A DNA stretch of 64,000 bases, taken from assembly GCF_001522585.2 (NCBI RefSeq), contig NZ_CP013372.1, positions 2,728,001 through 2,792,000 of the forward strand. Reading direction: 5' to 3'. The notes beneath the pieces are model-generated. The model searched no databases. It was given only the letters and a program-made list of their open reading frames with translations, and was not told the DNA's origin. Position numbers and translations under genes: made by a program. Positions 38,797 through 48,949 of the stretch are shown one piece after another (the stretch's first letter is position 1; each line of letters starts with the position of its first letter). Source of the DNA: Burkholderia sp. NRF60-BP8. Its GTDB lineage: Bacteria > Pseudomonadota > Gammaproteobacteria > Burkholderiales > Burkholderiaceae.

Positions 38797-39738
38797 ATGA
38801 CCGAACAATCGAAAAATTTGCAACCCGGGTATGCGGCGCATGCATATCCGCTGGCCGATCTGACGCGGCCGCTCCCGCCGCTGGCGGCGATTCAGTCGTT
38901 CGTCGCCGCGGCGCAGCTGGGCAGCGTCAGCAAGGCCGCGGATCATCTCTGCCGCACGCAGGGCGCAGTGAGCCGCCAGATACAGCAGCTGGAAACGCAT
39001 TACCGATGCGCACTGTTCGTGCGCCATGTATCGGGGCTGACGTTGACGCCGGAAGGCAATGCACTGCTGACGGTCGCGGTCGACGTGCTCGCGCAATTGG
39101 TCGGGCATGCGGATGCCCATGCACGGGCGACCTCGGTGCTCACGTTGAAGTTGCCGTCCACGTTCGCCGTTCGCTGGTTGCTCCCACGGCTGCCGGACAT
39201 TCATCGCGCGATGAGCGGGACGGAGCTGCGTATTTCGACATCCGCGGACGACACGCCGGATTTCGCCACGTCCGACGTCGACGCCATCATCGTGCGGGGC
39301 ACGGGACAATGGACCGGCACGGAAGCGATACCGCTGTTTCCCGAGCGGCTCACGCCAATGTGCGCGCCCGCATTGGCGACATCGCTGCGATCCGTTGCCG
39401 ACCTCGCGCATGTCGATTTGCTCCATCCCGGGCCCAGCCGCGCAGAGTGGCGATGCTGGCTCGATCACGTGGGGGCACGCCAGATCGATGCGGGACGCGG
39501 GCTCGTATTCGATACCCTCGAATTGACGCTCGCGGCATCGACGGAAGGACACGGAATTGCAATCGGCGACCCGCGCATGGCGCGAGACCGACTCCGTGCC
39601 GGATCGCTCGTGACACCGTTCGAGGATGTGGCTGAAGACGGCCTTTCCTACTTCCTCGTCTATCCGCCGCAACGGGCGGCACAACCGAAAATTCGCGCCC
39701 TCGCCGATATCCTGCTACGACTGGCGCGAGAAGATTGA
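38797..39738 (+). CDS. LysR family regulator (GcvA-like)
   Basis: The 313-residue protein has a helix-turn-helix (about 28-90; PLAAIQSFVAAAQLGSVSKAADHLCRTQGAVSRQIQQLE) and a substrate domain with the GcvA-type stretch LKLPSTFAVRWLLPRLPDI. The first 25 residues are a variable tail. It diverges from the NTF2-like gene, the usual layout for a LysR regulator and its target. Effector and targets are unknown. Confidence 0.88.
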   Translation: MTEQSKNLQPGYAAHAYPLADLTRPLPPLAAIQSFVAAAQLGSVSKAADHLCRTQGAVSRQIQQLETHYRCALFVRHVSGLTLTPEGNALLTVAVDVLAQLVGHADAHARATSVLTLKLPSTFAVRWLLPRLPDIHRAMSGTELRISTSADDTPDFATSDVDAIIVRGTGQWTGTEAIPLFPERLTPMCAPALATSLRSVADLAHVDLLHPGPSRAEWRCWLDHVGARQIDAGRGLVFDTLELTLAASTEGHGIAIGDPRMARDRLRAGSLVTPFEDVAEDGLSYFLVYPPQRAAQPKIRALADILLRLARED

Positions 39739-39820
39739 TCGACAGGCGAGCGTCCGATACGCGGTGCGGCGCCGACCTTCGAATGGCGCCCCCAAACCTG
39801 TCGACGAATGACGGTCCCGG

Positions 39821-40204
39821 TCAGAGATCTCCGCGCACTTCACCGGTTCCCAGCGCGCTGCGCTGCCGGTTGACTTCCGCCCAAAGCGCATCGCTGTCGT
39901 CTTCGCGCAGCACGGCAATGCAGTCCAGTTGATCGTCGGTCACGCCGAAGTACGCCAGAATTTCCCGCCGAACGCCGTCGATGAACTCCGCGTATTCCGG
40001 CGTGGCCTGCGCCTGCGCGTGCAGCGCGTCGTATTCCGCATCGTCCACGCCGCCGCCATGCTCGTCGATATAGCGCGAGATCCACTGGTCTCGTTCGCGG
40101 TCGTAATCGGCCTCGGCGCGCATCGCTTGCGCGGCCGTGTAGAAATCCAGTTGGGCAAAGGCGGCGATCGCCGCCGTCGTCGTCTTGTCGAATTTCGTCG
40201 TCAT
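39821..40204 (-). CDS. Hypothetical acidic protein
   Basis: I do not recognise this 127-residue protein. It is hydrophilic, alanine- and aspartate-rich, mostly helical in appearance (AAIAAFAQLDFYTAAQAMRAEADYDRERDQWISRYIDEHGG), with no signal peptide, membrane segment or cysteine motif. Start choice is uncertain: ATG 40204 or an in-frame ATG at 40225. Codon use fits the host. It is convergent with the LysR gene and lies downstream of rhlE. Confidence 0.6.
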   Translation of the reverse strand: MTTKFDKTTTAAIAAFAQLDFYTAAQAMRAEADYDRERDQWISRYIDEHGGGVDDAEYDALHAQAQATPEYAEFIDGVRREILAYFGVTDDQLDCIAVLREDDSDALWAEVNRQRSALGTGEVRGDL

Positions 40205-40369
40205 TCCATCTCTCACTTCAGTCATCGCCCATCATGGGTCACGCGGGGAAGCCGCGATCGCGCGCGGTTTCAGGTCGCGAACGAGAAAACCGGCAGCGCG
40301 GTTCCGAACCGCGGTCACTGCATCGGACGGTTCGATCGTATCGGGCACGTTGAAAGGGAAGGGTTCAGT

Positions 40370-41818
40370 CTACCTGGACGGTTTGCCAGGTTTGCCACGC
40401 CCGCCGGCAGATTTGCCGGCAGCCTTCCCCGCCGGCGGCTTGGCCGCAGGTTTGCTGCGCGGCTTCTGCACGCTGAACGGGCTACCGATGGTGTAGTCCC
40501 GATCCTGACCCGCGGCCGTCGCATGCTGCGCGCCGGACTTGCGCTTGGCTTCGCCACCTTGCGTACGCGGCTGCTTGCCCGGCGCCTGCCTGGCGACCGG
40601 CGCAGCGTGCGGCACCTTGGGCTTCTTCGGCTTTTTCGGTTTCTTGATGATCTGGCCCGTCGCGCTGGTTTCCGGCACGCGGTGTTCGGCTTCGAAACCC
40701 GGCTCTTCTTCCCGCCGCAGCGTCTGCCGGATCAGTGCTTCGATCGCGGCCAGTTGCGGCGCTTCATCGGCGCACACGAGAGACACCGCCACGCCGCTGG
40801 CGCCCGCGCGACCGGTGCGGCCGATACGGTGCACGTAGTCTTGCGCGACGATCGGCAGATCGACGTTGATCACCAGCGGCAGATCGTCGATATCCAGCCC
40901 GCGCGCCGCCACGTCGGTGGCGACCAGCATCTGCACCTCACCCGTCTTGAATCGCTCCAGCGCGCGCGAACGCGCGGGTTGCGGCTTGTCGCCGTGGATC
41001 GTATCGACCGCGTAGCCCGCTTTCTCCAGCATGAGCGCCAGATAATCGACGCCATTGCGGGTCTTGACGAATACCAGCGCGTGCTCCCACTTGTTTTGCG
41101 CCACCAGGTGCATGAAGAGATCGGGCTTGTTCCGCTTGTCGACCGGCACCACCCATTGCTTGATCTTGCTCGCCGTGGCGTTGGGCAGGCTGACGCTGAT
41201 ATCGACCGGGTTGCGCAGAATGCCCGCCGCCATCTTCCGGATTTCGTCGGAGAACGTGGCCGAGAACAGCAGCGTCTGGCGCTTGTCGGGCAATGCGGCA
41301 AAGACCGCGTCGAGTTCGCGCGCGAAGCCGAGATCCAGCATGCGGTCGGCTTCGTCCAGCACCAGCGCCTGCACCTGATCGAACTGCACGGCGTTCTGGC
41401 GATGGAGGTCGAGCAAGCGGCCCGGCGTGGCAACGAGCACATCCACGCCCTTGCGCAGCTTCATCATCTGGGGATTGATGCTCACGCCGCCGTACGCGGC
41501 CAGAAATCGCAGATCGAGCCCTTTGCCGTATTCGACGAAGCTTTGCAGCACCTGTTCGGCCAGTTCCCGCGTGGGCACCAGCACCAGCACGCGCGCGCGG
41601 TTGCTGGACACCGCCGGGCCGTGTTGCACCAGCCGTTGCAGCAGCGGCAGCGCAAAGCCGGCCGTCTTGCCGGTGCCGGTCTGCGCCGCGGCCATGACGT
41701 CCTTGCCGCCGAGCACGGCGGGAATCGCCTTGGCCTGCACCGGCGTGGGTGTCTGGTAATTGAGGCTCTGCACATTACGCAGCAACGGCTCGATCAGGCC
41801 AAGCGAGGCAAAAGACAT
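40370..41818 (-). CDS. rhlE: DEAD-box ATP-dependent RNA helicase RhlE
   Basis: The 482-residue helicase opens with the Q motif (FASLGLIEPLLRNVQSLNYQTPTPVQ), then motif I AAQTGTGKT (44-52), motif Ia PTRELAEQ, GG, TPGRLLD, motif II DEAD (LVLDEADRM), SAT, and the second RecA-like domain with ARGLDI and HRIGRTGRAG. The C-terminal tail (about 385-482) is very basic, Lys/Pro/Ala-rich and disordered, with KKPKKPKKPK runs, typical for RNA binding in RhlE. It acts in RNA remodelling and cold adaptation. Confidence 0.93.
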   Translation of the reverse strand: MSFASLGLIEPLLRNVQSLNYQTPTPVQAKAIPAVLGGKDVMAAAQTGTGKTAGFALPLLQRLVQHGPAVSSNRARVLVLVPTRELAEQVLQSFVEYGKGLDLRFLAAYGGVSINPQMMKLRKGVDVLVATPGRLLDLHRQNAVQFDQVQALVLDEADRMLDLGFARELDAVFAALPDKRQTLLFSATFSDEIRKMAAGILRNPVDISVSLPNATASKIKQWVVPVDKRNKPDLFMHLVAQNKWEHALVFVKTRNGVDYLALMLEKAGYAVDTIHGDKPQPARSRALERFKTGEVQMLVATDVAARGLDIDDLPLVINVDLPIVAQDYVHRIGRTGRAGASGVAVSLVCADEAPQLAAIEALIRQTLRREEEPGFEAEHRVPETSATGQIIKKPKKPKKPKVPHAAPVARQAPGKQPRTQGGEAKRKSGAQHATAAGQDRDYTIGSPFSVQKPRSKPAAKPPAGKAAGKSAGGRGKPGKPSR

Positions 41819-41942
41819 GGACGTATTCCGGGCGAAAACCGCAATTCTAGCGGTTGCCGCCGAGGTTGCGCCCCATCCGCGCCGCCGCGCAACCGCCTGT
41901 CCACCGCCCCGATATTCATCTCTTGCGCAACCGGCATCGGCG

Positions 41943-42167
41943 ACAACGCGCGCGGCGGCGCGCGGCCGTCGCGAGACGAAGGCGTATGAGGATATGATCG
42001 ACGGTGGCCGCACCGCGTTCCTGAGCGCGCCGCCGACGGGATCGCTCGAAGGCGGCGTGCCGGTCGCGGTCGGCGGCCGGATAACGGGCGCGATCGGCGT
42101 GTCTGGCGTAAAGTCCGAACAGGACGCGCAGATCGCCCGCGCCGGCACACGAAGCGTCGCGGAATAA
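41943..42167 (+). pseudogene. Remnant of a GlcG/HbpS (DUF336) family gene
   Basis: The last 60 or so residues in this frame ([48 protein letters not shown]) match the C-terminal part of GlcG/HbpS-like haem-binding proteins, which are normally about 135-145 residues. The N-terminal half, with the SLAxAN and VVDAxG segments, is absent or scrambled, and no Shine-Dalgarno lies at a sensible start. The next gene is malate synthase G, and glcG is a common neighbour of glcB, which supports decay of a former glcG-like gene. Confidence 0.55.
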
Positions 42168-42211
42168 CCAGCCAAGCCGCACGCGTTTTTCATTCCCCGG
42201 GAGGATTCACG

Positions 42212-44386
42212 ATGATCGACCAAGCAGGACTGCAAGTCGCGCCAGCGCTGAGCCAGTTCATTGAAAACGAAGCGCTGCCGGGCACCGGCATCGACAAGGC
42301 CGCGTTCTGGAGCGGTTTCTCGGCCCTGGTGCACGATCTCGCGCCGCGCAACCGCGAGCTGCTCGCCGAACGCGACCGCCTGCAGCAGGAACTCGACGCG
42401 TGGCATCGCGCGCACCCCGGCCCGGTACGCGACCATGCCGCGTATCGCGCATTCCTCGAACAAATCGGCTATCTCGTGCCGGTCCCGTCGAACGTCGCGG
42501 CAGCCACCGCGAACGTCGACAGCGAGATCGCCACGCAGGCCGGCCCGCAGCTCGTCGTGCCGCTGTCGAACGCGCGCTATGCGCTGAACGCCGCGAACGC
42601 GCGCTGGGGCAGCCTGTACGACGCGCTGTACGGCACCGACGCGTTGCCGGAAGACGGCGGCGCCGAACGCACCACCGCGTACAACCCGACGCGCGGCCAG
42701 CGCGTGATCGACTACGCGCGCGGCGTGCTCGACAACGCCGCGCCGCTCGCGAGCGGCTCGCACCGCGACGCGCTGCGCTACCGCGTGCAGGACGGTCAGC
42801 TTGCGGTCGAAACCGGCAAGGGCGTCGTGCATCTCGCGCAGCCCGCGCAATTCGTCGGCTACCAGGGCGCGGCCGATGCGCCGTCCGCGATCCTGCTGAA
42901 GCACAACGGCCTGCACCTCGAGATCCAGATCGATGCGTCGACGCCGATCGGCCGCGCCGATCTCGCGAACGTGAAGGACGTCGTGCTCGAAGCCGCGGTC
43001 AGCACGATCATCGACTGCGAGGATTCGGTCGCGGCGGTCGACGCCGACGACAAGGTCCAGCTCTACCGCAACTGGCTCGGCCTGATGCAGGGCACGCTCG
43101 CCGAGGAAGTCGCGAAGGGCGGCAAGGTCTTCACGCGCCGCCTGAACGCCGATCGCGAGTACACGACGCCGGCCGGCGGCACGCTGTCGCTGCACGGCCG
43201 CTCGCTGCTGTTCGTGCGCAACGTCGGCCACCTGATGACCAACGGCGCGGTGCTCGACCGTGACGGCAACGAGATTCCGGAAGGGATCCTCGACGGCGTC
43301 GTCACGACGCTGTGCGCGCTGCACGACCTGAAGGCCAAGCGCAATTCGCGCACGGGCTCGATCTACATCGTGAAGCCGAAGATGCACGGCCCGGCCGAAG
43401 TCGCGTTCGCCGACACGCTGTTCGCGCGCATCGAGGATCTGTACGGCCTGCCGCGCAACACGCTGAAGATGGGCATCATGGACGAGGAGCGCCGCACCAG
43501 CGTGAACCTCGCCGCGTGTATCGCCGCCGCCGCCGCGCGCGTCGCGTTCATCAACACCGGCTTCCTCGATCGCACCGGCGACGAGATGCACACCGCGATG
43601 GAAGCGGGCCCGATGATCCGCAAGGGCGACATGAAGTCGTCGGCGTGGATCCAGTCGTACGAGCGCAACAACGTGCTCGCGGGCCTGTCGGCCGGCCTGC
43701 GCGGCCGCGCGCAGATCGGCAAGGGCATGTGGGCGATGCCGGACCTGATGCACGCGATGCTCGAGCAGAAGATCGCGCATCCGCGCGCCGGCGCGAACAC
43801 CGCATGGGTGCCGTCGCCGACCGCCGCGACGCTGCACGCGCTGCACTACCACCTCGTCGACGTGCAGGCCGTCCAGCAGGAACTCGAGAAGACGCCGTAC
43901 GCGAGCGAGCGCGACGCGCTGCTCGAAGGGCTGCTGACGGTGCCGGTCGTCGAGCGCGCCGCGTGGAGCGAGGCCGAGATCCTCAGCGAAGTCGAGAACA
44001 ACGCGCAGGGCATTCTCGGCTACGTCGTGCGCTGGGTCGAACAGGGCGTCGGCTGCTCGAAGGTGCCGGACATCCACGACGTCGGCCTGATGGAAGATCG
44101 CGCGACGCTGCGCATTTCGAGCCAGCACATCGCGAACTGGCTGCGCCACGGCGTGATCACCGAGGCATTCGTGCTCGACGTGTTCAAGCGGATGGCCCGC
44201 GTCGTCGACCAGCAGAACGCCGGCGACCCGAACTATCGCCCGATGGCGCCCGGCTACGACCAGTCGACCGCGTTCCAGGCCGCGTGCGCGCTCGCGCTGC
44301 AAGGCACGTCGCAGCCGAGCGGCTATACCGAGCCGCTGCTGCATCGGTTCCGGCTCGCGTTCAAGGCGCAACGGCACGGCGCATGA
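42212..44386 (+). CDS. glcB: Malate synthase G
   Basis: The 724-residue length matches isoform G (about 723) rather than isoform A (about 530). It condenses glyoxylate with acetyl-CoA to malate in the cytoplasm. Hallmarks are [32 protein letters not shown], the Mg-site [17 protein letters not shown] and the C-terminal [16 protein letters not shown] segment with its conserved catalytic region. GGGAGG precedes the ATG. A strong terminator follows 57 bases after the stop. Confidence 0.95.
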   Translation: MIDQAGLQVAPALSQFIENEALPGTGIDKAAFWSGFSALVHDLAPRNRELLAERDRLQQELDAWHRAHPGPVRDHAAYRAFLEQIGYLVPVPSNVAAATANVDSEIATQAGPQLVVPLSNARYALNAANARWGSLYDALYGTDALPEDGGAERTTAYNPTRGQRVIDYARGVLDNAAPLASGSHRDALRYRVQDGQLAVETGKGVVHLAQPAQFVGYQGAADAPSAILLKHNGLHLEIQIDASTPIGRADLANVKDVVLEAAVSTIIDCEDSVAAVDADDKVQLYRNWLGLMQGTLAEEVAKGGKVFTRRLNADREYTTPAGGTLSLHGRSLLFVRNVGHLMTNGAVLDRDGNEIPEGILDGVVTTLCALHDLKAKRNSRTGSIYIVKPKMHGPAEVAFADTLFARIEDLYGLPRNTLKMGIMDEERRTSVNLAACIAAAAARVAFINTGFLDRTGDEMHTAMEAGPMIRKGDMKSSAWIQSYERNNVLAGLSAGLRGRAQIGKGMWAMPDLMHAMLEQKIAHPRAGANTAWVPSPTAATLHALHYHLVDVQAVQQELEKTPYASERDALLEGLLTVPVVERAAWSEAEILSEVENNAQGILGYVVRWVEQGVGCSKVPDIHDVGLMEDRATLRISSQHIANWLRHGVITEAFVLDVFKRMARVVDQQNAGDPNYRPMAPGYDQSTAFQAACALALQGTSQPSGYTEPLLHRFRLAFKAQRHGA

Positions 44387-44442
44387 TCCTGCGCATGCGG
44401 GCGCGCCCGCATGCCGGGTGCCGGCCGTACGCCGGCCTCGCG

Positions 44443-44472
44443 AAACGGGCAGCCTCGCGGCTGCCCGTTTTC
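44443..44472 (+). terminator. Rho-independent terminator after malate synthase G
   Basis: A perfect 12-bp stem (AAACGGGCAGCC with GGCTGCCCGTTT) around a TCGC loop is followed by TTC and AT-rich sequence. The A-run on its left would also let it act on the opposite strand. Confidence 0.88.
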
Positions 44473-44952
44473 ATATTCGCGCTCACCCGAGCGTTGAAAC
44501 CGATAATGGGCGCCTGTCGTGCGCTTTCGCGGACGACGCCCGCCGGCCGTTGATTCGCCGGGGTTCGCAACCGTCTGCCGCGCGACCTGTCCCGCCGCCC
44601 CGCAAAGCCTTGCGCCACAACGCTCCGCCCGATATCGGCAAGCGCCGGATCATGCCGTAATTTGACCCTGATCAATGGCTTGCGACATTTTCCGCGCACG
44701 CAAACACGCGCGTTATACTCCGTGGCATTCGCGCCGCGCAATTCGTCGGATCGTCGAATTGCGGCAGATGTTAACAGTGAATACAGGATTTATCGGTTTA
44801 TCCGGCCGCGATTGCCGATAATCGGCGCCGGTTTTCTCCGCTGAACGGCAGGCATGCACGGAAAGGGCCGCGCACCGGGTCGCCACCCGCAGTCATACGA
44901 ATAATCGCATCGGCCCGCCGCCCGGCGACGATGCCTCTCCGATCCACGGACC
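44473..44952. other. Intergenic region before the diguanylate cyclase gene
   Basis: No gene is supported in these 480 bases. From about 44640 the composition turns AT-rich and holds an FNR/Anr-like box (44662-44675) and a TATACT -10 (44714-44719), followed by a presumed leader of about 220 bases to the cyclase start. Confidence 0.5.
44662..44675. promoter_or_regulatory. FNR/Anr-like box
   Basis: TTGAC-CCTG-ATCAA matches the FNR/Anr consensus TTGAT-N4-ATCAA at nine of ten positions. A TATACT -10 at 44714-44719 follows. The box centre would be near -58 from the predicted start, close to the class I activator position. Confidence 0.45.
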
Positions 44953-46518
44953 ATGGCAGAAACCGACTACGCAGTGCCCAGCGAATCCGGCCTGACGAGC
45001 CGTGTCGCCGCTCATCTGCGCCGGTTCCTGCTGCCGCATCTGATCTTCTACACGGGGCTGCTGATCGCGCTGATCCTGCTGCTCCTGTGCGGGATCGTGC
45101 TGTACGAAGGCCGGATCGATGCGCGCGACCGTTCGCGCAGCATGCAGCAAAATCTCGCGCTGATCGCGTCGTGGGACATCGAACGCAACATCGAGATCTA
45201 TTCGCTGTCGCTGCAGGCCGTCGTCGAAGGCATGAACGACCCCGCGGTCGTCGCCTTGCCGATGCCGCTGCGCCGCCAGGTGCTGTTCGACCGCGCGACG
45301 ACGGCCAAGTACCTCGGCGGCATTTACGTGCTCGACGCGAAAGGCGACATCGCGGTCGACGGCAAGAGCGACGTGCCGCGCCAGGCCAACTTCGGCAACG
45401 AGCCGTATTTCACCGTGCACCGCGACCGGCCCGACGTCGGCCTGTACGTCAGCGATCCATATCATTCGCGGCTGCGCGGCGGCTCGCCGAGCATCGCGCT
45501 CAGCCGACGCATCACGCGGCCCGACGGCTCGTTCGGCGGCGTCGCGGTGATGTCGATCCGACTCGAATATTTCCAGAACCTGTTCTCGCGCCTGTCGCTC
45601 GGCGATCGCGGCTCGGTCGCGCTGATCAACACGGACGGCAGGATGGTCGCGCGCGAGCCGTACGACCCCAAAATCGTCGGCCGCGACATCAGCCGCGCGA
45701 GCACGTTCCGGCAATTCATGACCGCCAGCGAAGGCAGCTTCGCCGATACCGCGTCGATCGACGGCGTGCGGCGCCTGTACGTGTTCCGCCACCTCGAACA
45801 CCTGCCGCTCATCGTCATGGTCGCGCGCTCCGAAGCGGACACTTACGCCGCGTGGTACGACCGTGCGATCCCGATCGGCTCCGCGATGGTCGTGCTCGCG
45901 ATCGGCTTCGTCGGCCTGTCGCTGCTGCTCGACGTGCAATTGCGCAAGCGCCATCGCGCGGAAACCGAGCTGCAGGCACTCGCGCGCACCGACGGCCTGA
46001 CGGGGCTCGACAACCGCCGGATGCTCGACGTCACGCTCGCGCGCGAATGGCGGCGTGCCGCGCGCTCGCAACATGCGCTGTCGCTGCTGTTCATCGACGT
46101 CGATTACTTCAAGCGCTACAACGACACGCAGGGCCACCAGGCCGGCGACGACGCCCTCGCCGCGGTCGGCCACTGCATCGCCGGCTGCCTGCGCCGCCCG
46201 GCCGACTATGCGGCGCGCTACGGCGGCGAGGAATTCGTCGTGGTGCTGCCGGACATCGACACGGACGGCGCGGTGACGATCGCCGAAACGATCCGCACCG
46301 GCATTCTCGATCTCGGCATCCGGCACGACGCCGGCACGGCCGGCCGGCTGACGGTGAGCATCGGCGTGACGACCAGCTATCCCGAACGCGACGACAACAT
46401 CCAGGCCGCGCTGAAGCTGGCCGACGATGCGCTGTACCGCGCGAAGGAAGGCGGGCGCAACCGCATCGTCGTGCAGGCGGCCACACCGCCGGACGAACTC
46501 GCATCGCGGCGCGCCTGA
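44953..46518 (+). CDS. Diguanylate cyclase with periplasmic dCache sensor
   Basis: The 521-residue inner-membrane protein makes cyclic di-GMP. Helix 1 (about 29-50) and helix 2 (about 308-328) flank a periplasmic double-Cache domain (about 55-300, with YLGGIYVLDAKGDI and GNEPYFTVHRDRPD). The GGDEF domain (about 345-505) has the active motif GGEEF (424-428), and an I-site RPAD (415-418) five residues before it predicts product inhibition. The Cache domain should sense a small extracellular molecule. It is probably transcribed on its own from the promoter region at 44662-44719. Confidence 0.92.
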   Translation: MAETDYAVPSESGLTSRVAAHLRRFLLPHLIFYTGLLIALILLLLCGIVLYEGRIDARDRSRSMQQNLALIASWDIERNIEIYSLSLQAVVEGMNDPAVVALPMPLRRQVLFDRATTAKYLGGIYVLDAKGDIAVDGKSDVPRQANFGNEPYFTVHRDRPDVGLYVSDPYHSRLRGGSPSIALSRRITRPDGSFGGVAVMSIRLEYFQNLFSRLSLGDRGSVALINTDGRMVAREPYDPKIVGRDISRASTFRQFMTASEGSFADTASIDGVRRLYVFRHLEHLPLIVMVARSEADTYAAWYDRAIPIGSAMVVLAIGFVGLSLLLDVQLRKRHRAETELQALARTDGLTGLDNRRMLDVTLAREWRRAARSQHALSLLFIDVDYFKRYNDTQGHQAGDDALAAVGHCIAGCLRRPADYAARYGGEEFVVVLPDIDTDGAVTIAETIRTGILDLGIRHDAGTAGRLTVSIGVTTSYPERDDNIQAALKLADDALYRAKEGGRNRIVVQAATPPDELASRRA

Positions 46519-46679
46519 GCATACGGGCAGCAGTGGGGCGACCGCCGTCCGCAGGCAAAATCGCCGACAATATCGGCTCGATACGCCACCGCGCCACCGC
46601 GGGCCCAGCCCGCGGTCGGCCCGCGCCAAGCCGGCCGCCCCTCGCCGGCCGCGCGGGCTCGCGGCCGCTTCGCACCACC

Positions 46680-48065
46680 ATGAGACTCAAGGCAAAGATC
46701 TTCCTTCTGGCCATCGTGCCGTTCCTGCTCGCGATCGCCGGCATCGGCTTCGGCGTGCGCCAACAGGCGACGTCGCTCGCGCGCACGCAGCACGCGACGA
46801 TCCAGGCCGCGTACCTGTCGAGCAAGGAAGTCGAGCTGAAACACTACGTCGAGCTCGCGACCAGCGCGATCATGCCGCTCTACGACGCGAGCGGCCGCAA
46901 CGCGCGCGACGACGCGCTGCTGCGCACGCAGGCGCTCGCGATGCTGCAGAAGATGGATTTCGGCCCCGACGGCTATTTCTTCGTCTACGACCTGCACGGC
47001 AATTCGCTGATGCATCCGCGCGAGCCCGAGCGCGTCGGCCACAACTTCTGGTCGATGCGCGATCCGCAAGGCGCGCTGACCATCCAGAAGCTGATCGGCG
47101 CGGCTTCGCAGGGCGGCGGCTACGTGCGCTACGCATGGCAGCGGCCGTCGACGGGCCGCGTCGCGCCGAAACTCGGCTACGTCGTCGCGCTCGAGCGCTG
47201 GGGCTGGATGGTCGGCACCGGCATCTATCTCGACGACGTCGACACCGCACTGCAGCGCATCGACGCGCGCGCGTCCGCGAACATCGAGCGCACGATGAGC
47301 TGGCTCACCGCGATCGCGCTCACCGGCGCGGCGGCGATCGCCGTGTGCGCGCTGGTGCTGAACGTCAGCGAGTCGCGCAGCGCCGATGCGAAACTCAAGC
47401 TGCTCGCGCAGCGCGTCGTCGAATCGCAGGAGCAGGAGCGCGCGCGGCTGTCGCGCGAACTGCACGACGGGATCAGCCAGATGATGGTGTCCGCGAAGCT
47501 GATGCTCGAATCCGCGCTCGCGCGCTTCGAGCGCGGCACGTCGCGCGTGCCCGAAGCCGAGCAGGCGCTCGCGTCGGGCGTCGGGCGGCTCGGCGACACG
47601 CTGCGCGAAGTCCGGCGCATCTCGCATGCGCTGCGGCCGTCGATGCTCGACGATCTCGGCCTCGCGGCCGCGCTCGAGCAACTCGTGCGCGAGCTGGGCG
47701 CCGAAAGCGGCATCGACATCGGCTATACGCAGGTCGCGCACAGCGGCACGCGGCCGCTGCCCGAAGCCGTCAACACCGCGCTGTTCCGGATCGCGCAGGA
47801 AGCGCTGAGCAACATCGTGCATCATGCACGGGCGTCGCGCGCGGCCGTCACGCTCGACGTCGGCACGCAAACCGTCACGCTGACGATCGCCGACAACGGC
47901 TGCGGCTTCGACGCCGAACGCTCGCAGGCCGACGCGCGCCGCGGCATCGGCCTGCGCAACATGCGCGAGCGCCTCGACGCGCTCGGCGGCACGCTGTCGG
48001 TCACGTCGCAGGTCGGCCATACCGTCGTGGCCGCACGCGTGCCGCTGCAGCGCGCCGCCGCCTGA
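46680..48065 (+). CDS. Sensor histidine kinase with single Cache domain (HisKA_3)
   Basis: The 461-residue membrane kinase has two helices (about 7-26 and 208-228) around a periplasmic sCache_2 domain (about 30-200; MDFGPDGYFFVYDLHGNSLMHP and WGWMVGTGIYLDDVD are typical). The HisKA_3 dimerisation box is ERARLSRELHDGISQ, with phospho-acceptor His262, and the ATPase domain shows N-box ALSNIVHHA, G1 DNGCGFD and G2 GIGLRNMRERL. It should phosphorylate the LuxR-type regulator 31 bases downstream. The ligand is unknown; related sCache sensors often bind short organic acids. Confidence 0.92.
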   Translation: MRLKAKIFLLAIVPFLLAIAGIGFGVRQQATSLARTQHATIQAAYLSSKEVELKHYVELATSAIMPLYDASGRNARDDALLRTQALAMLQKMDFGPDGYFFVYDLHGNSLMHPREPERVGHNFWSMRDPQGALTIQKLIGAASQGGGYVRYAWQRPSTGRVAPKLGYVVALERWGWMVGTGIYLDDVDTALQRIDARASANIERTMSWLTAIALTGAAAIAVCALVLNVSESRSADAKLKLLAQRVVESQEQERARLSRELHDGISQMMVSAKLMLESALARFERGTSRVPEAEQALASGVGRLGDTLREVRRISHALRPSMLDDLGLAAALEQLVRELGAESGIDIGYTQVAHSGTRPLPEAVNTALFRIAQEALSNIVHHARASRAAVTLDVGTQTVTLTIADNGCGFDAERSQADARRGIGLRNMRERLDALGGTLSVTSQVGHTVVAARVPLQRAAA

Positions 48066-48096
48066 ACACGCGCCCCCTGACCGGAGACCTTTGCCC

Positions 48097-48741
48097 ATGA
48101 GCGCCCCCGATACCGTCCGTCCCGCCGCCCGGCTGCTGCTCGTCGACGATCACCCGCTCGTGCGCGACGGCTTGCGGATGCGGCTCGAAGCGGCCGATCT
48201 GTCGGTGGTCGGCGAGGCCGGCAACGCGGACGAGGCGCTCGCGCTGGCCGCGTCGCTCGAACCCGATCTCGCGCTGATGGACGTCGGCATGAACGGCATG
48301 AACGGCATCACGCTCGCCGGCGTGTTCCACGAGCGTTTTCCGGGCATTCGCGTGCTGATGCTGTCGATGCACGACAACATCGAGTACGTGACGCAGGCGG
48401 TGCGCGCCGGCGCGAGCGGCTATCTGCTGAAGGATTCGCCCGCGAGCGAGATCGTCCGGGCGATCGGCGCGGTGCTGGCCGGGCAGACGTTCTTCAGCGA
48501 AGGGCTGGCCGCGCGGATGATCCAGGCCAGCGCGACCGCGTCGCCGCTGGATCGATTGACGCCGCGCGAACGCGACATCCTCGACGCGCTGGCCGAAGGA
48601 CTGTCGAGCAAGCAGATCGCGCAACAGACGGGGCTGTCGGTGCGCACGGTCGAGACGCACCGGCTCAACCTGAAGCGCAAGCTGGAGATCGAGGGGCAGG
48701 CCGAACTGATCAAGTTCGCGGTCGAGCATCGGCGGCGGTAG
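48097..48741 (+). CDS. NarL/LuxR family response regulator
   Basis: The 214-residue protein has a receiver domain (about 10-125) with acidic pocket DDH (17-19), phospho-acceptor Asp62 (ALMDVGMNG) and Lys near 110 (YLLKDSPASE). The LuxR helix-turn-helix (about 150-212) is LTPRERDILDALAEGLSSKQIAQQTGLSVRTVETHRLNLKRKL. ATG 48097 follows CCGGAG. It is the partner of the upstream kinase. No target promoter is evident in the window. Confidence 0.93.
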   Translation: MSAPDTVRPAARLLLVDDHPLVRDGLRMRLEAADLSVVGEAGNADEALALAASLEPDLALMDVGMNGMNGITLAGVFHERFPGIRVLMLSMHDNIEYVTQAVRAGASGYLLKDSPASEIVRAIGAVLAGQTFFSEGLAARMIQASATASPLDRLTPRERDILDALAEGLSSKQIAQQTGLSVRTVETHRLNLKRKLEIEGQAELIKFAVEHRRR

Positions 48742-48949
48742 GCCAAGCGCGCCCGGATTGCTCGCGCGACGCGCAATTCACCTTCCAATTTCATACTTGT
48801 CCAATCGATCTCACCCTGGGGCGATGGAATCCTTTCGCTTGCCGCAGCGGGCGACATCTTCATGAGCCGCGCATTCGAGTGCGTGACGTCGTCATGCGGC
48901 ACACGGTATCGCCGACACGGGTTGGCGACCAGAACCGAGGAGCGAAATC

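Noticed and set aside
40370..44377. An open frame of more than 1300 codons on the minus strand running from rhlE across malate synthase G
   Set aside because: Only its last 482 codons are rhlE. The rest is antisense to glcB, Arg/Ala/His-rich and without domains, as expected from high third-position GC.
44662..44844. A 60-codon open frame in the region upstream of the diguanylate cyclase
   Set aside because: It has no ribosome site or recognisable features and overlaps the likely promoter and FNR-like box.
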